Of a DNA stretch of 46,797 nucleotides, positions 25,059-32,733 are shown one piece after another. Each line of letters starts with the position of its first letter. The first letter of the stretch is position 1. The DNA lies in contig DAOTYX010000150.1 in assembly GCA_034434635.1 (NCBI GenBank), positions 1 to 46,797 on the forward strand, read 5' to 3'. The stretch comes from DAOTYX01 sp034434635. GTDB taxonomy: Bacteria; Chloroflexota; Anaerolineae; B4-G1; DUEL01. Under the pieces are notes generated by a model. The model saw only the letters and a list, made by a program, of their open reading frames with translations. It did no database searches and was not told the origin of the DNA. The position numbers and the translations under genes are program-made.

Positions 25059-26228
25059 CTATAGCCCGGCCTCCTTCGACTCCGCTTCGGTAACAACCAA
25101 CCCCTGTCCGGAGAGGCGTGGCCGGAAGACCCGCGCTGCGGTCAGGCCAGCGTCGGCGGCGACGCGCTGCCAGGCCTCGGCCAGCGCTCCCTCCTCACCG
25201 GGGCGAGTGAGCGCGAAGACCGATCCACCGCCGCCAGCGCCGGTCAGTTTGGCACCCAACGCGCCGTACCGCTTCGCTGCAGCGATGAGGAGGTTGTTGA
25301 CCTGACCCACGCCCTCCGGGAAGCCGCAGCAGGTCATCATCTCATCCACCAGGCGGTGGTTCTCGTCCATCAGCGCACCGAAAGCGACCCAGTCCCGCGC
25401 CAGCAGAGCGATCTTGCCTCGCCAGGCCGTCTCCCAGACCGCGGACATCCAGCGCACCATCGGCGGGGGTGGGCCGGCGCGCTCCGTCCAGCGTTCATGC
25501 TCGGCCAGGTAGTGCGGACGCAGGCAGCCGTGCACATTCCCCGAATCGTGCGCCAGACCAGTGGAGATCACCACCAGCGGCAGGTCATCCACCCAGGAGT
25601 CTAGCCGCTCGTAAGTGGCGAAGGGTTCCGCGCCGATCGCCTGCTGGTGCAGTTTTCCCCGGCAGTCCAGGTAAGCCAGCCCCCCAAAGAGCGGGACATA
25701 CCGGTCAGCAAAGCCGCAGGCGATGCCCATCTCCTGCGCCTCGACCCGTTGGGCCAGTTCGGCCAGGAGATAATCGTGGTGCTGACGGGGATCAAGGGCA
25801 TAGAAGGCGCGCAGCGCGGCCAGAGTCAGCAGGACGAAGAGTGAGGAGCCACCCAATCCGCTCTGACGTGGCACATCGCTCCAGAGAGCCAGGCGGAAGC
25901 CACGGCGGGTCAGCCGTTCGCGCAATTCGCCACTGTGGCCACACAGCCGATTGAGCGCCCCCTTGGCCAGGTCGAGAGCGCCGTCATAACGCAACGGCAG
26001 ATCGGAGGGCGCAAAGGCGTAACGTCGCACGACGCGGAAACCATCGCCGGAGCGCTCCCACTCCTCCAGCGCCCACTCCCCGCACGGTTCGATCAGCGCC
26101 CCGGCGTAGAGATCCACCGCTGCGGAGAGGACGGCGAAATCCCCCTCGCAGGCATCGGTGGGGTTGCCCAGCAGGTTGATGCGCGCAGGGATGGTCAGCC
26201 GATAGGGGGTCTGCGCATAGCGGGTCAT
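25059..26228 (-). CDS. GHMP-family sugar kinase
   Basis: A 389-residue small-molecule kinase. PARINLLGNPTDACEG near the N-terminus, SDVPRQSGLGGSSLFVLL (the ATP-binding motif 2) and GALGAKLTGAGGGGSVFAL (motif 3) define the GHMP family. LLGNPTD and the GLGGSS form are closer to glucuronokinase and heptose or fucose kinases than to mevalonate or homoserine kinases; the substrate is not assignable. The start overlaps the M20 stop as ATGA. Fourth and last gene of its operon. Confidence 0.82.
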   Translation of the reverse strand: MTRYAQTPYRLTIPARINLLGNPTDACEGDFAVLSAAVDLYAGALIEPCGEWALEEWERSGDGFRVVRRYAFAPSDLPLRYDGALDLAKGALNRLCGHSGELRERLTRRGFRLALWSDVPRQSGLGGSSLFVLLTLAALRAFYALDPRQHHDYLLAELAQRVEAQEMGIACGFADRYVPLFGGLAYLDCRGKLHQQAIGAEPFATYERLDSWVDDLPLVVISTGLAHDSGNVHGCLRPHYLAEHERWTERAGPPPPMVRWMSAVWETAWRGKIALLARDWVAFGALMDENHRLVDEMMTCCGFPEGVGQVNNLLIAAAKRYGALGAKLTGAGGGGSVFALTRPGEEGALAEAWQRVAADAGLTAARVFRPRLSGQGLVVTEAESKEAGL

Positions 26229-27556
26229 CCGACGACGGTCAGGTCACGGAGCATATCGCGCACGATCTTCACCCCCAACACCAGGTTGTCGAGGGAGATG
26301 CGCTCGTCAATGCCGTGGACACGGGAGATGTCGCTGGCGTCGAGCAGGGTGGGACCGAAACCATAGGCGGCGTAGCCGCGCTGGCGGAAGTAGCGCCCAT
26401 CGGTGCCACCGGTCACCAGCAGGGGGAAGACTGCCGCACCGGGCACGTGCTCAGCGACAGCCCGCCGGGCCGCCTCCATAAAGGGGCCCCCCAACGGCGC
26501 CACACCGGAAGGAGGCGCGCCCTCCACCACCTCCAACTTCACCCGTTCATCGGCGATGCGCTGCCGCACCCAGGCCACGAACTCCTCGGCCTCTGTCTCC
26601 GGCAGTAGACGGCAGTCTATCGTCGCCTCGGCCCGCTCGGGGATGACATTGACGCGGTAGCCGCCGTGCAGCATGGTCAGGCTGATCGTATCGCGCAGCA
26701 TGGCGTTGAGCAGGCGGTTCGAAGAGAGGCGCCGCCCGGCCAGCCGCAACACCAGCGGGTTATCGATATGACGCAACAGGACTGAAAGAGGGAAGGGTTG
26801 CCGTTCGGCAATCGCCCGGAACATGGCCGCGGTGACCATGTCAAGACGCAGCGGGCGGGGACGCGCCAACACCCGTTGCAGCGCCTGCAGGAGGATGACA
26901 TTGGCGTTGTTGTTGTGAGGCATCGAACCATGGCCTGGTTCCCCTTCAGCCACCAGGCGCAGCGGCTGGGCGTGCTTCTCGGCCACGGCTACGCCGAACA
27001 GCACCCCCTCGCCGAGGACCCCGCGCACCCCGCCGCTGCCCTCGTCCCACACCCATTCGGGGTCCAGCGCTTCAAGCCGGTTTTCGACCAGCCAGCGCAT
27101 CCCGTGCTCCCCACCTGTCTCCTCGTCTGGCACGGCGGTGAAGAGGATCGGACGGCGAAACACAGCCCCCTCTTTGACCAGCAACTCCAGCGCCAGGAGG
27201 AACACGATCCCCAGGCTCTTCGTGTCCAACGTGCCACGGCCCCAGACGAAGCCGTCGGCGATAGCGCCGGAGAAGGGCGGGTAAGTCCACTGTGCAGGGT
27301 CAGCCGGCACGACATCGATGTGATGGTTGATGAGCAGCGGCTTGAGCCGCTCGCGGCCGGCGATGCGTGCCAGAAGCAGGCCGCGGCCAGGGGCAGTCTC
27401 ATAGACCGTCACATCACGAGTGATGCCGCGGGCGGCCAGTTGCTCCGCCAGCCACTCCGCCGCCGGCTTCTCGTTGCCCGGAGGGTTGGTGGTGTCGAAC
27501 TGAACGTAGCGGCTCAGCGTTTTGGCAGCGTCGTCGCGGATGGCGTCCCAATCCAT
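26225..27556 (-). CDS. M20-family metallopeptidase
   Basis: A 443-residue zinc-dependent amidohydrolase of the M20/ArgE/DapE/carboxypeptidase G2 group. Metal ligands are visible in LLINHHIDVVP (H), GRGTLDTKSLG (bridging D) and VPDEETGGEHG (catalytic and ligand E), with a late H in the C-terminal part. The dimerisation domain is inserted at about 210-330. LSRYVQFDTTNPPGNE is the usual N-terminus and supports the ATG at 27556, preceded by GGAGGATAGA; the frame is open a further 28 codons. It likely cleaves a dipeptide or an N-acyl amino acid. It starts one base after the upstream stop. Confidence 0.9.
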   Translation of the reverse strand: MDWDAIRDDAAKTLSRYVQFDTTNPPGNEKPAAEWLAEQLAARGITRDVTVYETAPGRGLLLARIAGRERLKPLLINHHIDVVPADPAQWTYPPFSGAIADGFVWGRGTLDTKSLGIVFLLALELLVKEGAVFRRPILFTAVPDEETGGEHGMRWLVENRLEALDPEWVWDEGSGGVRGVLGEGVLFGVAVAEKHAQPLRLVAEGEPGHGSMPHNNNANVILLQALQRVLARPRPLRLDMVTAAMFRAIAERQPFPLSVLLRHIDNPLVLRLAGRRLSSNRLLNAMLRDTISLTMLHGGYRVNVIPERAEATIDCRLLPETEAEEFVAWVRQRIADERVKLEVVEGAPPSGVAPLGGPFMEAARRAVAEHVPGAAVFPLLVTGGTDGRYFRQRGYAAYGFGPTLLDASDISRVHGIDERISLDNLVLGVKIVRDMLRDLTVVG

Positions 27557-27557
27557 T

Positions 27558-28448
27558 CTATCCTCCAGTCTGAGACATCCGACGCACCGCATCGGCGATG
27601 GCAGAGATATGCGCGGGGGTCGAGCCACAACATCCGCCAACGACCCGCACTCCCAGATCCAGGAACGGCTGGACGTATCCGGCCATCATCTCTGGGGTGG
27701 CATCATAGACGACCCGTCCTTCCTCAAGCCGTGGCATGCCTGCGTTGGGCTTGGCCACCAACGGGACGTCGGGCGCCACCTGGCGCATCCGCTGCACCGC
27801 TTCCAGGGTCATCTCCAGGCTGCGGCCGCAGTTAGCCCCCAACGCCGTCACCCCCAGGTCCACCAGCGCCCGTGCCGCATCCTCTGGACGTAACCCCATG
27901 CTGGTGCGCCCGCGGGTGTCGAATGAGAAGGTCACCGAGAGGGGCAGGTGAGGCGCAGCACGACGGGCGGCTTCGATTGCCGCCCGCGCCTCGTTGAGGT
28001 CGGACATCGTCTCCACGTAGAGCAGGTCCACCCCACCCTCGACCAGCGCCGCAGCCTGTTCGAAGAACAGTTCCACAGCCTCCTCGTAGGTGCGGGGGCC
28101 CAGGGGGGCCAGCAGTTCCCCCAACGGGCCGATGTCTCCAGCGATGAAGGCGCGGTTGCCAGCGGCCTGGCGGGCCACCTGGGCTGCCCGGCGGTTGACC
28201 TCCGCCACATGCTTGCCCAGGCCCGCCCGCTCCAGTCGTGCTCGCGTGCCGCCGAAGGTGCATGTGAGGATCAACTCCGCGCCCGCCTCCAGATACAGGC
28301 GGTGCACATCGGCTACCGCCTCGGGCCGCTCCAGCACCCACGCCTCGCCCGGCAGGCCCGCGGGCAGACCCGCGGCCTGCAAGAAGGTGCCCATCGCGCC
28401 GTCGGCGACCAGCACCGCTCCTTCCCTCAACCGCGTCAAGATGTCCAA
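27558..28448 (-). CDS. Homocysteine S-methyltransferase domain protein
   Basis: A 296-residue (beta/alpha)8 methyltransferase of the pfam S-methyl_trans type, which moves a methyl group onto homocysteine. It begins VLVADGAMGTFLQAAG. Zinc cysteines are in LGANCGRSLEMT and VVGGCCGSTPAHI. Length matches stand-alone enzymes (MmuM, BHMT2-like) and the first module of MetH. The methyl donor cannot be read from sequence; S-methylmethionine or a methyl-corrinoid system are both possible. The start is TTG with GGAGG six bases upstream. Second gene of the operon begun by the S51-like protein. Confidence 0.88.
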   Translation of the reverse strand: MDILTRLREGAVLVADGAMGTFLQAAGLPAGLPGEAWVLERPEAVADVHRLYLEAGAELILTCTFGGTRARLERAGLGKHVAEVNRRAAQVARQAAGNRAFIAGDIGPLGELLAPLGPRTYEEAVELFFEQAAALVEGGVDLLYVETMSDLNEARAAIEAARRAAPHLPLSVTFSFDTRGRTSMGLRPEDAARALVDLGVTALGANCGRSLEMTLEAVQRMRQVAPDVPLVAKPNAGMPRLEEGRVVYDATPEMMAGYVQPFLDLGVRVVGGCCGSTPAHISAIADAVRRMSQTGG

Positions 28449-28495
28449 GACCTACCTCCGATTCTCCTCTCGCAGGCGTAGGGTCTGCGGAGGGC

Positions 28496-29548
28496 TTATC
28501 TCCCAGGCCGGCGCCAACGCGGCCTTGCGGGGGTATCCTCGACGAGGTATCCCATATCGGCCAGGCGGGCGCGCAGGCCGTCGGCCCGGCTCCAGTCGCG
28601 CGCGCGGCGGGCCTCCTCGCGCAAAGCGATAAGCGCTGCCACTTCCGCGGGCAAGGCCTCCGGCTCCTGCTCCGCCTCGCATGCCGCTTTCACCACCTCC
28701 GCCGGCACCCCCTCATCCAACGCCGGCAGCCGCAGCGCGCCCAGCAGTCCCAGGGGAAAGAGAGCGCCGCTGACGAAACGTTCCGTCATCCCGCCGCGAC
28801 GCACCGTCACCCCACCACGCCCCATCACTCGCGCCTCAGCCGCGGCGAGATCTAGCACGAGAGCGGTATGCTCATCTATGCCAACCAGCGTCGTCGTGGG
28901 GGGCAGCAATGCCTCCAGCGCTGCCATCCGCTCTGCGCCCATAAATCCGTAACGGGTGTCGAGGTTGACCCCGCCCTCCTGATTGTCCCAGTGGGTGACG
29001 ATCGCCAGTTCCAGCCCATAGGGACCCAGAAAGTTCAACCCTGCCGCCCAATGCAGGTCGGCGCCAACCTTGTAGATCTCGTAGACCGGAAGGGCATGGG
29101 CACTCGCAGCGATAGCCGCCGCGCTGGCCAGCGCCAACACCGCCCCTTGCCGCTGGCGGACAAGGATCGCGTGCCACGTCCAGGTGGAGGCCAGATGACG
29201 CACGGTGTAGGTAGGGCTTCCCGGGCCCGCGAAAATGTAGTTGGCCGTGAGCAATGGGGCGGCCAGTCCTGGGTCATCGGTGCTGTGGTTGCCGTCACGG
29301 CGGCGAGCAGGGAGCACAGTCACTTGCGGGTGAAAGTTCTGCAACCGCTCCTGGATGAACTCGGCCAGGCGGCCAGCCACCCAGGCGGAATTGGGCTGAA
29401 AGCCTGCTGGCGTCTCCAAAACCACCACACGGGGAGAGGCGCTCAGGCTACGGAAGAGCGCCTCGTGCACTCTGCGCCCCGCCGCCGACGTCTCCCCGGA
29501 TCCGAAGAGGGCCACCAGGCCGGGACAAATCTCGCCAACCTCCGCCAT
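28496..29548 (-). CDS. Peptidase S51/cyanophycinase-like protein with a cysteinyl-tRNA synthetase C-terminal tail
   Basis: A 350-residue protein. Residues 1-290 resemble S51/class I glutamine-amidotransferase-like proteins (LVALFGSGETSAAGRRVHE, FAGPGSPTYTVRHL, LALASAAAIAAS, VNLDTRYGFMG, VGIDEHTALVLD). The nucleophile elbow, GxSAGA in cyanophycinase, reads ASAAA. The last 50 residues (ALIALREEARRARDWSRADG, LRARLADMGYLVEDTPARPRW) match the C-terminal helical region of cysteinyl-tRNA synthetase, which normally helps bind tRNA-Cys. No synthetase catalytic domain is present. The ATG at 29548 follows CGGAGGAGGGCG. The function of the combination is unknown to me. Confidence 0.8.
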   Translation of the reverse strand: MAEVGEICPGLVALFGSGETSAAGRRVHEALFRSLSASPRVVVLETPAGFQPNSAWVAGRLAEFIQERLQNFHPQVTVLPARRRDGNHSTDDPGLAAPLLTANYIFAGPGSPTYTVRHLASTWTWHAILVRQRQGAVLALASAAAIAASAHALPVYEIYKVGADLHWAAGLNFLGPYGLELAIVTHWDNQEGGVNLDTRYGFMGAERMAALEALLPPTTTLVGIDEHTALVLDLAAAEARVMGRGGVTVRRGGMTERFVSGALFPLGLLGALRLPALDEGVPAEVVKAACEAEQEPEALPAEVAALIALREEARRARDWSRADGLRARLADMGYLVEDTPARPRWRRPGR

Positions 29549-29569
29549 CGCCCTCCTCCGCTGGCCCCA

Positions 29570-29598
29570 AGTATAGCACAACGCGGCGCGGCTGCCAA
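29570..29598 (-). promoter_or_regulatory. Promoter of the S51-like / homocysteine methyltransferase / M20 / GHMP operon
   Basis: TTGGCA (29593-29598), 17-bp spacer, TATACT (29570-29575) on the minus strand, with a leader of about 15 nt containing GGAGGAGG. Confidence 0.7.
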
Positions 29599-29610
29599 AT
29601 GCAAGTGGGC

Positions 29611-29673
29611 GACGACGGACGACAGACGACGGACGACAGACGACAGACGACGGACGACAGACGACGGACGACG
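29611..29673 (+). repeat. Heptamer tandem array GACGAC(A/G), nine copies
   Basis: Nine consecutive 7-base units, each GACGACG or GACGACA, without a phase break. With 24 bp between, it faces a second heptamer array (29698-29774) of nearly complementary sequence. Confidence 0.9.
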
Positions 29674-29697
29674 GGTATCAACGATCAGTGATCCATA

Positions 29698-29774
29698 GTG
29701 GTCCGTGGTCTGTAGTCCGTGGTCCGCAGTCCGTGGTCTGTGGTCTGTGGTCCGTGGTCTGTGGCCCGTGGTCC
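29698..29774 (+). repeat. Heptamer tandem array GTGGTC(C/T), eleven copies
   Basis: Eleven consecutive 7-base units, mainly GTGGTCC or GTGGTCT, with variants GTAGTCC, GCAGTCC and GTGGCCC. The array ends exactly at the A-run that encodes the U-tract of the tRNA-Leu terminator. Confidence 0.9.
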
Positions 29775-29809
29775 AAAAAGAAACTGCCCAGGTCGGTTGA
29801 CCTGGGCAG
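29773..29809 (-). terminator. Intrinsic terminator of tRNA-Leu(CAG)
   Basis: An 11-bp perfect stem (29784-29794 with 29799-29809, CTGCCCAGGTC/GACCTGGGCAG) with a four-base loop, followed on the minus strand by TTTCTTTTTGG. It begins four bases past the tRNA 3' end. Confidence 0.9.
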
Positions 29810-29812
29810 AGG

Positions 29813-29896
29813 TGCCGAAGGTGGGAGTCGAACCCACACGGCCGTACGGCCACTGCGCCCTGAACGCAGCGCGTCTGCCAATTCCGCCACTTCGGC
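29813..29896 (-). tRNA. tRNA-Leu (anticodon CAG)
   Basis: An 84-nt class II tRNA. Acceptor stem GCCGAAG/CTTCGGC with discriminator A, D-arm with AATTGGCAGA, anticodon stem CTGCG/CGCAG with loop TTCAGGG (anticodon CAG), a long variable arm GGCCGTACGGCC, and T-arm GTGGG TTCGACT CCCAC. CCA is not encoded. It has its own promoter upstream and terminator downstream, so it is a single-gene transcription unit. Confidence 0.96.
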
Positions 29897-29919
29897 ACGC
29901 AGTCCGTCTTGTGGCCCTG

Positions 29920-29947
29920 ATTTTACCCCAAAGGCGCGGATTGTCAA
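29920..29947 (-). promoter_or_regulatory. Promoter of tRNA-Leu(CAG)
   Basis: TTGACA (29942-29947), 16-bp spacer, TAAAAT (29920-29925) on the minus strand, ending 23 bp before the tRNA 5' end. Confidence 0.75.
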
Positions 29948-29973
29948 GTTTGTTCTGATGGATGGACAGGAGG

Positions 29974-31650
29974 TCAGTGGGTCCCGGCTTCGGACTGGCT
30001 GATAATGGTGCGCCGCCAGGCTACATGCCAGCGGTTGACCGTCGCCAGGCGGTCGGCAGGGCGCATCAGCGGGCCAATCTGCACCCCATAGACCCTGCGA
30101 TCCACCCCATAGGTGTAGACGGGATGATAAAGCAGGATCGCTGGCACTTCCTGAGCGAAGATGGTCTGAAACTCCTGATACAGTCCCCTGCGCCGCTGCG
30201 GGTCCACAATCACCCGCGCCGCCTCGAGCACCTCACTGGCGCGCCGGTGGTCCCATCCGGCGTAGTTCTGTCCCGCCGCGATCTGCGTCTGATGCCAGAA
30301 CGGGTATGGGTCGGGGTCGCCAGGCAGGGCCAGGGTGATCAGCAGCGCCTGGTAGTTTCGTCCCTCCAGCGCCTGGCGCAGCGCTACTGGCGAGGTGACA
30401 ACCACCGTCGCCCGCACACCCAACTCACCCCACTGACGCGCCACCTCCTGCGCCACTGCCGTCTGCAAGGCATCAGCAGAGGCCAACAGGGTGAAACTGA
30501 GCGTCCGCGTCCCCTGGAGCCGCGTGGACATCCCGGCCAGCAGCGGCCAGCCAGCGCCGTCCAGAAGCGCCGCGGCCCGGGCAGGATCGTAGCCGTACTG
30601 AGGAACCTGGTCGTCATAAGCCCAGGTGCCAGCCACGATCGGGCTGTGGGCCACGACACCCTGCCCATCCAGTTGCCGCTCGACCAATCCCTGCCGGTCC
30701 AGGCCGTACAACAACGCCTGACGAACCTCCACCTGCTGGAAGAACGGCAGTTCCTCCGGGCGGCCCAGGTTCAGGAAGACGACCGCCGTCTGGGCCATCT
30801 GCGCGGAATACAGTTCGAGGTCCGCGGCCTGGCGGGCGCGGGGCAGGCTCTCCAGCGTGATCTGGCTGACCCCTTCCACTTCTCCCGCCTCATAAGCGCG
30901 AAAAGCGGCGGCGGAAGAGGAGTAGAAACGAAAGCGGAGATAATCCAGCAACGGCGGCGACCCGTAGTAACTGGCGTTGCGCGCCAGAAGGACTGAGGAG
31001 ACCTCCCCATCGGTGATGTCCACCTCCTGCACCTCGAAAGGCCCGCTGCCCACCGGTTGCAGGTTAAACTCCAACTCCGGCAGGTCGGCGGCGCGCGTCC
31101 CGGTCAGCAGGTGGGAGGGAAGCAAACCAACAGTGGTGAAGTCCAGAAAGGGAGCGTAGGGTTCGGCAAGGATGAAGCGCACCGTGTACGTGTCCACCTT
31201 CTCCGCCCGCAGCGCCCGCCACACCGCACCGACATCAGCAGGACCAGGGTAGTCGGGGTCCTGAAGCAACCCCACGGTGAAGAGGACATCATCGGCGGTG
31301 ACCGGCGTGCCATCGTGCCAGCGGGCGTTGCCGCGCAGGTGAAAAACGTAGATCAGACCGTCAATCGAGACATCCCAACTGCGCGCGAGATCCGGTTCGA
31401 CCTCGCCTCGACTGTTGAAACGAGTCAGTCCGGAGAAGACCAGGGCACACAGGTCCTGGTCTGCCTCATTGTAGGCGCTGAGCAGGGGGTTGATGTAATG
31501 GGGTGTGCCGGCGACCCCCTCGACATAAGTGCCGCCCACCGCAGGCACCTGGACGACGACGTAGGTCAATGCCAGGTAGGTCAGCAGGATGCCCGCCAGG
31601 GCCATGCCGCAGAGGATGAGCAGCACCTGCCAACGAAGTGTCCTGGACAC
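29974..31650 (-). CDS. Membrane-anchored ABC transporter substrate-binding protein, family 5
   Basis: A 558-residue peptide/nickel-type solute-binding protein. The SBP_bac_5 pattern is clear: INPLLSAYNEADQDLCALVFSGL, WDVSIDGLIYVFHLRGNARWHDGTPVTADDVLF, and later QALLYGLDRQGLVERQ and YGYDPARAAALLDGAGW. These are quoted in parts only. The N-terminus is an uncleaved-looking hydrophobic anchor (residues 8-34) without a lipobox cysteine, unlike most Gram-positive-type binding proteins. No permease or ATPase genes adjoin it; it follows secG by 74 bp and likely shares that transcript. GTG start with GGGAG upstream. Ligand unknown. Confidence 0.88.
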   Translation of the reverse strand: MSRTLRWQVLLILCGMALAGILLTYLALTYVVVQVPAVGGTYVEGVAGTPHYINPLLSAYNEADQDLCALVFSGLTRFNSRGEVEPDLARSWDVSIDGLIYVFHLRGNARWHDGTPVTADDVLFTVGLLQDPDYPGPADVGAVWRALRAEKVDTYTVRFILAEPYAPFLDFTTVGLLPSHLLTGTRAADLPELEFNLQPVGSGPFEVQEVDITDGEVSSVLLARNASYYGSPPLLDYLRFRFYSSSAAAFRAYEAGEVEGVSQITLESLPRARQAADLELYSAQMAQTAVVFLNLGRPEELPFFQQVEVRQALLYGLDRQGLVERQLDGQGVVAHSPIVAGTWAYDDQVPQYGYDPARAAALLDGAGWPLLAGMSTRLQGTRTLSFTLLASADALQTAVAQEVARQWGELGVRATVVVTSPVALRQALEGRNYQALLITLALPGDPDPYPFWHQTQIAAGQNYAGWDHRRASEVLEAARVIVDPQRRRGLYQEFQTIFAQEVPAILLYHPVYTYGVDRRVYGVQIGPLMRPADRLATVNRWHVAWRRTIISQSEAGTH

Positions 31651-31724
31651 TGTGCTCCCTACTCGAGCGGGTCGGAGAAGGGGTCCACGTGGAGAAAAGA
31701 GCTTTGTGGAAGGCGACCGCGACG

Positions 31725-31958
31725 TCAGGGCAGCGCCTGGGCAGCCAATGCGTTGACCAGGGCGATGACAAAGAAGAGCAGCGCCAGGGCGATGGTCACG
31801 ATGAACAACGTCCGTTCCACACCCCGACGGACACGCTGGAAACTGGTCTGTACGCCGCCGAACACCCCGGCCAGGCCGCCGCTACGCACCTGCAACAGGA
31901 TGATCGCGATCAACGCCACGCCGACAATGATCTGCGCGATGTTGAGATACAGAGACAT
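31725..31958 (-). CDS. secG: Preprotein translocase subunit SecG
   Basis: A 77-residue inner-membrane protein that stimulates SecYEG translocation. Two hydrophobic segments flank the typical central motif: LNIAQIIVGVALIAIILLQV in the first half, the SGGLAGVFGG loop, then TLFIVTIALALLFFVIALV. The size is normal. The ATG at 31958 has GGGAGGAGTGTGGT in front; the frame is open 33 codons further upstream across the promoter, which is not used. Confidence 0.92.
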   Translation of the reverse strand: MSLYLNIAQIIVGVALIAIILLQVRSGGLAGVFGGVQTSFQRVRRGVERTLFIVTIALALLFFVIALVNALAAQALP

Positions 31959-32001
31959 ACCACACTCCTCCCCATAGGACCCGGATTGGCGACAGGGGGT
32001 G

Positions 32002-32029
32002 ATTATATCACGTTCCTGCCTGACGACAA
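32002..32029 (-). promoter_or_regulatory. Promoter of secG and the substrate-binding protein
   Basis: TTGTCG (32024-32029), 16-bp spacer, TATAAT (32002-32007) on the minus strand. It diverges from the regulator promoter at 32051-32079. Confidence 0.75.
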
Positions 32030-32050
32030 GGAGATAATTATTATATTCAT

Positions 32051-32079
32051 TTGACAAATTGTCCAGGCCGTGCTACAAT
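32051..32079 (+). promoter_or_regulatory. Promoter of the SufR-like regulator
   Basis: TTGACA (32051-32056), 17-bp spacer, TACAAT (32074-32079). The -35 box overlaps a perfect palindrome, GACAA A TTGTC (32053-32063). Confidence 0.85.
32053..32063. promoter_or_regulatory. Candidate operator GACAAATTGTC
   Basis: An 11-bp perfect palindrome overlapping the regulator's -35 element. A half-site GACAA recurs at 32025-32029, over the -35 box of the divergent secG promoter. Autoregulation by the adjacent DNA-binding protein is the simplest reading. Confidence 0.55.
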
Positions 32080-32100
32080 GGGACTGGCGAGGGGGCCAAA

Positions 32101-32733
32101 ATGCAGAAGAGCCGCGAGCGCATCATTCGCATCCTGAAGAGCCGCGGGCAGGCGACGGTGGAGGAACTGAGCCAGGAACTGGGGCTGACCTCTGTCACTG
32201 TCCGCCACCATCTGGCCATCCTGCAAGAAGAGGGGTTGGTGATGCCACCGATTCTGATGCGCCGGCCCGGCCCTGGCCGTCCCCAGTACATTTACCGCCT
32301 CTCCGACGCCGCCGCCAGTCTGTTCCCCAACCGCTACGACCTGCTGGCCACCGTCCTGCTCCGCGATATGGAAGCCAGCCTCAACCCCGCCGAAATCGAG
32401 CAGGCCGCAGCCCGCATCGCCCGCCACATCGCTGACGAGGCGAACATACCTGCCGACGCCCCCCCCGCCGAACGGCTGGAGGTCACCCTCCGCTTCCTGA
32501 AAGCACAGGGCTATATGGCGAGCACCGAACTGGATGAGGCCGGACATCTGCTCCTGCACGTATACAACTGCCCATACGAACGTGTCGCCCGCCAACACCC
32601 GATCCCCTGCGCGCTGGATCGCCATCTCATCTCCACGTTGCTGGACGTCGAGCCGCTGGAGGTGAAGACGATGTCCAGCGGCGAGCAGGTCTGCACCTAC
32701 GTCCTGCCGGAGCAGAGGGCAACGGGGGCGTGA
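32101..32733 (+). CDS. SufR-like iron-sulfur transcriptional regulator
   Basis: A 210-residue regulator. Residues 5-45 form a DeoR/ArsR-type helix-turn-helix (ATVEELSQELGLTSVTVRHHL), followed by a basic wing (MRRPGPGRPQYIYRLS). The C-terminal half carries C157 (NCPYERVA), C170 (HPIPCALDR) and C198 (GEQVCTY), the cysteine pattern of SufR-type regulators that hold an Fe-S cluster and repress Fe-S assembly genes. No suf genes are in the window. The ATG at 32101 has GAGGGGG upstream; an in-frame TTG at 32059 lies inside the promoter and is rejected. The stop overlaps the next gene's start. Confidence 0.87.
   Translation: MQKSRERIIRILKSRGQATVEELSQELGLTSVTVRHHLAILQEEGLVMPPILMRRPGPGRPQYIYRLSDAAASLFPNRYDLLATVLLRDMEASLNPAEIEQAAARIARHIADEANIPADAPPAERLEVTLRFLKAQGYMASTELDEAGHLLLHVYNCPYERVARQHPIPCALDRHLISTLLDVEPLEVKTMSSGEQVCTYVLPEQRATGA

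Noticed and set aside
29611..29774. CRISPR array
   Set aside because: The repeats are contiguous 7-mers without spacers, and no cas genes are present.
32059..32100. Upstream TTG start for the SufR-like regulator
   Set aside because: It lies between the -35 and -10 boxes, so it would not be in the transcript.
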